In this document: one piece after another, positions 4,970 through 7,809 of the stretch
Layout: every line of letters begins with the position of its first letter
Position numbering within the stretch: the stretch's first letter is position 1
Source of the DNA: Candidatus Woesearchaeota archaeon
Lineage (GTDB): Archaea; Nanobdellota; Nanobdellia; Woesearchaeales; GW2011-AR15
Assembly (NCBI GenBank): GCA_016934775.1
Contig: JAFGSP010000117.1
Location: forward strand, 1-7,809
Direction of reading: 5' to 3'
DNA: 7,809 nucleotides
Program-made: the position numbers and the translations under genes
The notes under the pieces: generated by a model
What the model was told of the DNA's origin: nothing
Database searches by the model: none
What the model saw: the letters and a program-made list of their open reading frames with translations, nothing else

Positions 4970-6835
4970 ATGGTTTCAAAAAAATCTAGACCTATTAAGA
5001 AAGTAAAAGCAAAAAAAACAGTAAAAAAAGAGGCCAAAGAAAAACCAGTCCAGATACAAGCTAAAAAAACGACTGTCAAAAAAGGCGAGTCAACTCTTGG
5101 ATGGAAGGCATTGACAATTGTCTTTGCTGTGCTTCTGGTTGCATCAATATTTACTGCAGGGTTCCGGCTTAATCAGCTGGATAATGCCAGGAATAACCTT
5201 AACAGCCTGCTGGCAAAAGACCTGCCTGAAGAAGCCAAGACGCACATTCAGGAAGCATTAACTTCACTTGAAAACGCTGGTTCCATAGTTGATCAGGAAA
5301 AGTCTCAAAGTGTAAGTTTCATTGAGAAAGTCAAATCATTATTTCCTACAAAATCAGGCTATAGAGGAGAGAAAGCAAAGCTTGAGTTCTATGTTATGAG
5401 CCAGTGCCCGTTTGGGACACAGGTAGAAGATGCTATTGCGCCTGTTCTTGCTAAGATGGGAGACGGTATTGAATTTTCATTGGATTTCATAGTTTCAGAG
5501 CAGGCAGACGGCAGTTTCAGGAGCCTGCATGGAGATCCTGAAACAAATGGAGACATTGTCCAGTTATGCGCTATAAAATATAATGCAGAGGATTACAAAT
5601 ATATGGACATGATAGTATGCATGAACCAGAATGCAGGAGCCATTCCTGTAAACTGGGAGCAATGCGCCATAGACAACGGCCTCCAGACAGAAAAGATTAA
5701 GGCATGCTATGAAGGCGAAGAAGGCAAGAATCTGCTGAGAGAATCCATAGCCAGGTCAAATCAGGCCAATGCCCAGGGAAGCCCTACTATGTATCTGAAT
5801 GGCCAGCTATATTCTGGAGGAAGAGATGAAACTTCTTTCATGACCGCTATATGCGACCAACTGGAAGGCCACCCCGAATGTGACAAGATCCCTCAACCAG
5901 CAAAAGTCAACCTTATCTTCATAAATGATAAGAAATGCGCAGAATGCCAGCAATATGCCGGGATTGTAGATCAACTCAACTCATTATTCAGGGGTCTTGA
6001 AGTGACAGAATATGATTTCGAGGATGCTGAAGGCAGAAAATTATTTGATGAACTGTCATTAAGATATCTGCCAGCCTTCCTTTTTGATGAGACAGTAGAA
6101 GATGGAGAAAACTATCAAAACCTCCAGATATATCTCCAGGAAACAGGTGAGTATTATCTGCTTAAGATCACAACCTCATTTAACCCGTTGGGAGAGATAT
6201 GTGACAATGAAGTGGATGACAGAGACATGGACGGCCTGATAGACTGCGAAGATGACGAATGTGCTGAATCATTGGTTTGCAGGGAAGAAAAAGAAAACCA
6301 TGTCCAGGTATTTATAATGTCAGACTGCCCATACGGCAGAAAAGCAGTTGAAGCGCTGAAAGAAGTGAAAGACAACTTTGATAGCCTGGATTTTGAGGTC
6401 CATTACATTGCCAGCGAGCAAGGCGACGGGTTCTCAAGCCTGCACGGACAGTATGAAGTAGATGAGGACATTATCCAGCTATGCGCTAAAGAGCACAGCC
6501 CTGAGCAGTGGTTTGACTATGTTTATTGCAGGAGCACAAAAGGTGTCAGCGGCATAGACTGGAAGGAATGTGCATCCGAGACAGGTGTTGATACAGAGGC
6601 TGTACAGCAGTGCTTTGAGGGTGAGGAAGGAAAATCATTGCTGAGAGAAGACATCAAAATTGCAAATGCTCTGGGAATAGGCGCTTCACCAACCTGGCTG
6701 GCCAACAACAGGTATGAGTTCAGCGGGATAACTGCTGAAGTCGTAAAGAACAACGTATGCCAACATAATGATATGGCCGGGTGTGAAAACAGCCTCAGCA
6801 CTGTTACAGGCGGAGTAGCAGAAGGAACATGCTAA
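4970..6835 (+). CDS. Membrane-anchored PDI-like protein with tandem GILT-like thiol domains
   Basis: 621 aa. The start is ATG 4970 behind GGAGGTG; a GTG at 4961 lies inside that site and is not used. A lysine-rich cytoplasmic tail (1-43, KKVKAKKTVKK type) precedes one membrane helix (45-65), so the rest is outside the cell. Domain A (about 137-305) and domain C (about 444-606) are thioredoxin-fold, GILT/DsbA-like copies with active sites CPFG (146-149) and CPYG (453-456), LHG motifs, EGEEGK followed by LLRE, and cis-Pro sites SPT (271-273, 573-575). All seven cysteines match between copies (146/453, 200/505, 217/520, 232/534, 246/548, 295/597, 304/605). A middle thioredoxin-like domain (312-405) has CAEC at 323-326 and YLPAF. 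A Cys-rich linker (411-437) holds a DxDxDG calcium-loop pattern at 417-425. The protein ends in Cys621. Ectodomain disulfide formation or isomerisation is inferred. It is translationally close to the CGHC thioredoxin gene 4 bp downstream. Confidence 0.85.
   Translation: MVSKKSRPIKKVKAKKTVKKEAKEKPVQIQAKKTTVKKGESTLGWKALTIVFAVLLVASIFTAGFRLNQLDNARNNLNSLLAKDLPEEAKTHIQEALTSLENAGSIVDQEKSQSVSFIEKVKSLFPTKSGYRGEKAKLEFYVMSQCPFGTQVEDAIAPVLAKMGDGIEFSLDFIVSEQADGSFRSLHGDPETNGDIVQLCAIKYNAEDYKYMDMIVCMNQNAGAIPVNWEQCAIDNGLQTEKIKACYEGEEGKNLLRESIARSNQANAQGSPTMYLNGQLYSGGRDETSFMTAICDQLEGHPECDKIPQPAKVNLIFINDKKCAECQQYAGIVDQLNSLFRGLEVTEYDFEDAEGRKLFDELSLRYLPAFLFDETVEDGENYQNLQIYLQETGEYYLLKITTSFNPLGEICDNEVDDRDMDGLIDCEDDECAESLVCREEKENHVQVFIMSDCPYGRKAVEALKEVKDNFDSLDFEVHYIASEQGDGFSSLHGQYEVDEDIIQLCAKEHSPEQWFDYVYCRSTKGVSGIDWKECASETGVDTEAVQQCFEGEEGKSLLREDIKIANALGIGASPTWLANNRYEFSGITAEVVKNNVCQHNDMAGCENSLSTVTGGVAEGTC
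5378..6784 (+). repeat. Internal domain duplication: two GILT-like units separated by a thioredoxin-like domain
   Basis: Bases 5378-5881 (residues 137-304) and 6299-6784 (444-605) encode homologous units. Shared landmarks occur in the same order: MS(Q/D)CP(F/Y)G, SEQ(A/G)DG, SLHG, QLCA, W(E/K)(Q/E)CA, EGEEGK, LLRE, SPT, and a final Cys-x8-Cys or equivalent. The copies differ widely at other positions, so the duplication is old and kept by selection on both halves. Confidence 0.8.
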
Positions 6836-6839
6836 GAGT

Positions 6840-7232
6840 ATGGTAAACCTACCAAAATATTCTTTTTTTATTATATTTTTTTTAATTGCATTAGGATTCT
6901 TCCTGACATTCAAGTTTCTGGATAGAGAACCTGGCAGCTATGACAATTTTGCCGGCTGCCTTGCAGAATCCGGTGCAAAAATGTACGGCGCATGGTGGTG
7001 CGGGCACTGCTCTGACCAGAAGCAGATGTTTGGTAAATCATGGGAAATAATGATTGAGACAGGCGCATATGTGGAATGCGCAAAGGATGACAGGAGCTTC
7101 AATGAACTGTGCAGACAGGAAGGAATCACCGGAGTCCCTATCTGGAAATTCAAGGACGGTTCAGAGCTCAGAGGAAAACAGAATTTCTATGTATTATCAC
7201 AGAAAACCGGATGCCAGATTGATACTATTTAA
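6840..7232 (+). CDS. Membrane-anchored thioredoxin with CGHC site, VKOR-partner type
   Basis: 130 aa. An N-terminal hydrophobic helix (about 8-25) with no clear cleavage site should anchor the protein with its catalytic domain outside. The thioredoxin domain has YGAWWCGHCSDQKQMFG (49-65), active-site cysteines C54 and C57, and cis-Pro P100 in TGVPIWKF. A second cysteine pair, C80 (YVEC) and C91 (LCRQEGITG), plus C125 near the end, matches the pattern of the thioredoxin domain fused to bacterial VKOR homologues, which passes electrons to VKOR during disulfide formation. No VKOR membrane domain is fused here or present in the window, so a partner oxidase must be elsewhere. The start lies 4 bp after the stop of the PDI-like gene; GAAGGAA upstream is a weak ribosome-binding site. 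The T-rich start of the gene simply encodes the Phe/Ile-rich anchor. Confidence 0.88.
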   Translation: MVNLPKYSFFIIFFLIALGFFLTFKFLDREPGSYDNFAGCLAESGAKMYGAWWCGHCSDQKQMFGKSWEIMIETGAYVECAKDDRSFNELCRQEGITGVPIWKFKDGSELRGKQNFYVLSQKTGCQIDTI

Positions 7233-7244
7233 CAGCAATAAGAA

Positions 7245-7290
7245 ATATTTAAAAAGTTCTTTATCTGAATTATACATAACCTTTTAAAGG
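7245..7290 (+). promoter_or_regulatory. Candidate TATA elements before the zinc-ribbon gene
   Basis: ATATTTAAAA (7245-7254) and TTTTAAA inside CCTTTTAAAGG (7280-7290) are both plausible TATA boxes. The second would start transcription about 7 nt before ATG 7318; the first would give a leader of about 40 nt. Sequence alone does not decide between them. Confidence 0.4.
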
Positions 7291-7317
7291 TAGTTAGTTT
7301 TCCTGCTAAAAAAGAAG

Positions 7318-7581
7318 ATGGCTAAACTATACAAAGTAAGAAAAAAATGCATGATTTGCGGTAATGTTTTCTATCCCAGGTATGCAGGATCGCTTTACTG
7401 TGAAGAGTGCAAGAACAGGAAAAAGGAAGACAGCAAGAAAAACAAAGCAAAGCCAAAACCAGCAAAGAAACCTGTTATTAAGAAAAAGCCTGCTGCAAAA
7501 AAAACAGCAGCCAAAACTAAGGCAGTTGCAGCAAAAAAGACTGTGAAGAAAACCAGTTCAAAGGCAAAATCAAAAAAATAG
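7318..7581 (+). CDS. Zinc-ribbon protein with histone-H1-like Lys/Ala/Pro tail
   Basis: 87 aa. Residues 1-35 hold a small four-cysteine zinc site, C11-MI-C14 and C28-EE-C31, within KKCMICGNVFYPRYAGSLYCEECKN. The remainder (36-87) is almost only Lys, Ala, Pro, Thr and Ser, with repeated PAKK, AAKK, KKTVKK-type words, much like the tails of bacterial Hc1-like and eukaryotic H1 proteins. Such tails bind nucleic acid without sequence preference. The zinc module resembles short ribbon domains in small archaeal nucleic-acid-binding proteins, but I cannot name a family. A nucleoid- or ribosome-associated role is inferred. The tail is like the lysine-rich N-terminus of the PDI-like protein at 4970, in composition only. 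AAAGAAG precedes the ATG at 7318 and may be a weak ribosome-binding site. No signal peptide is present. Confidence 0.75.
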   Translation: MAKLYKVRKKCMICGNVFYPRYAGSLYCEECKNRKKEDSKKNKAKPKPAKKPVIKKKPAAKKTAAKTKAVAAKKTVKKTSSKAKSKK

Positions 7582-7650
7582 AAATTCTAAGCAACACGTT
7601 TAATAATCAAAAATAAAACTGCTTCTTTCATTGCCACATACTGTTAATAT

Positions 7651-7667
7651 CCAAAAAGTTTTTATAA
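7651..7667 (+). promoter_or_regulatory. BRE/TATA promoter for the C39-like peptidase gene (leaderless)
   Basis: CCAAAAAG followed by TTTTTATAA places a TATA centre about 25 bp before ATG 7689. The spacing and the absence of a Shine-Dalgarno site point to a leaderless mRNA. The CCAAAA element resembles those at 1714 and 4913. Confidence 0.55.
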
Positions 7668-7688
7668 TTTATTTTGAATTGTATCCTT

Positions 7689-7809
7689 ATGATACCCTAT
7701 CATGCCCAGCAAACTAATTATACCTGCGGAACAGCTTCTATGAGGATGATCCTGGAGTATTTCGGGATAAAGAAAACTGAGAAACAGCTTGCCAGAATAC
7801 TTCACACTA
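7689..7809 (+). CDS. C39-like papain-fold cysteine peptidase (partial, 3' end outside window)
   Basis: Only the first 40 codons are present. The sequence MIPYHAQQTNYTCGTASMRM (1-20), then ILEYFGIKKTEKQLARIL, matches the start of peptidase C39-like domains. Q8 corresponds to the oxyanion-hole glutamine and C13 in TCGTAS to the catalytic cysteine; the following helix and the (S/T)E-x-x-L-A segment also fit. The His and Asp of the triad would lie beyond the window edge. There is no signal peptide or membrane helix before the active site, so the visible part looks cytoplasmic, unlike the N-terminal peptidase of ABC bacteriocin exporters only if no transporter follows; that cannot be judged here. 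C39-like domains cut Gly-Gly leader peptides or serve as stand-alone peptidases. The substrate is unknown. Confidence 0.75.
   Translation, partial: MIPYHAQQTNYTCGTASMRMILEYFGIKKTEKQLARILHT

Noticed and set aside
5402..5413. Gly in CPFG as a sequencing error or recoded codon replacing a resolving Cys
   Set aside because: The second copy also has Gly at this position (CPYG), so the missing cysteine is a real shared trait.
6861..6884. T-rich run (TTTTTTT and TTTTTTTT) resembling an archaeal U-tract terminator just after the PDI-like gene
   Set aside because: It lies within the thioredoxin gene and encodes its Phe/Ile-rich membrane anchor. Some attenuation is possible, but codon content explains it.
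7054..7287. 77-codon open frame overlapping the thioredoxin gene in another frame
   Set aside because: It overlaps the clear thioredoxin frame, has no ribosome-binding site or recognisable motif, and has shadow-like composition.
7426..7578. Lys/Ala-rich stretch as a DNA tandem repeat or minisatellite
   Set aside because: The similarity is at codon and composition level; no regular unit length is kept in the DNA.

Overview
The window looks archaeal, most likely from an AT-rich DPANN-type lineage (Woesearchaeota/Pacearchaeota-like). This placement rests on gene content and promoters, not on a marker phylogeny. The archaeal signs are an RNase P protein of the Rpp21/RNP4 family, a diphthamide-synthesis (Dph2) domain, an OB-DHH RecJ-like phosphoesterase, a histone-H1-like lysine-rich zinc-ribbon protein, and TATA boxes (several with a CCAA(AA) BRE-like element) about 26 bp upstream of several start codons, as expected for leaderless mRNAs. 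No tRNA, rRNA, CRISPR array, insertion sequence or integrase was seen.

Layout. 27-1280 (-): a 417-aa coiled-coil protein, divergent from 1365-1685 (+), the RNase P subunit. 1686-2097 looks empty at first but holds two very short tandem genes, 1788-1925 (45 aa) and 1935-2060 (41 aa). They share an identical GTGA-N5-ATG initiation layout and lie behind a good BRE/TATA promoter with a 14-bp dyad near the predicted transcription start. 2098-2382: a Dph2 first domain only (94 aa), followed after 9 bp by 2392-3867, an OB-DHH-DHHA1 phosphoesterase. 3891-4379: a polytopic membrane protein whose TATA box overlaps the preceding stop codon. 4395-4844 (-): a DUF212/divergent PAP2 membrane protein, convergent with it.

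4970-6835 and 6840-7232 form a two-gene extracytoplasmic thiol-redox unit. The first encodes a membrane-anchored protein with two GILT-like domains (active sites CPFG and CPYG) flanking a CAEC thioredoxin-like domain and a calcium-loop-like linker. The second, 4 bp downstream, encodes an anchored CGHC thioredoxin resembling the thioredoxin partner domain of VKOR fusions. Together they suggest a protein disulfide formation or isomerisation system at the cell surface. 7318-7581: a zinc-ribbon protein with a Lys/Ala/Pro tail. 7689-7809: the start of a C39-like cysteine peptidase, cut by the window edge.

The most interesting points are the PDI-like three-domain redox protein with its thioredoxin partner, the stand-alone Dph2 domain beside the nuclease gene, and the unrecognised micro-gene pair with its possible operator.
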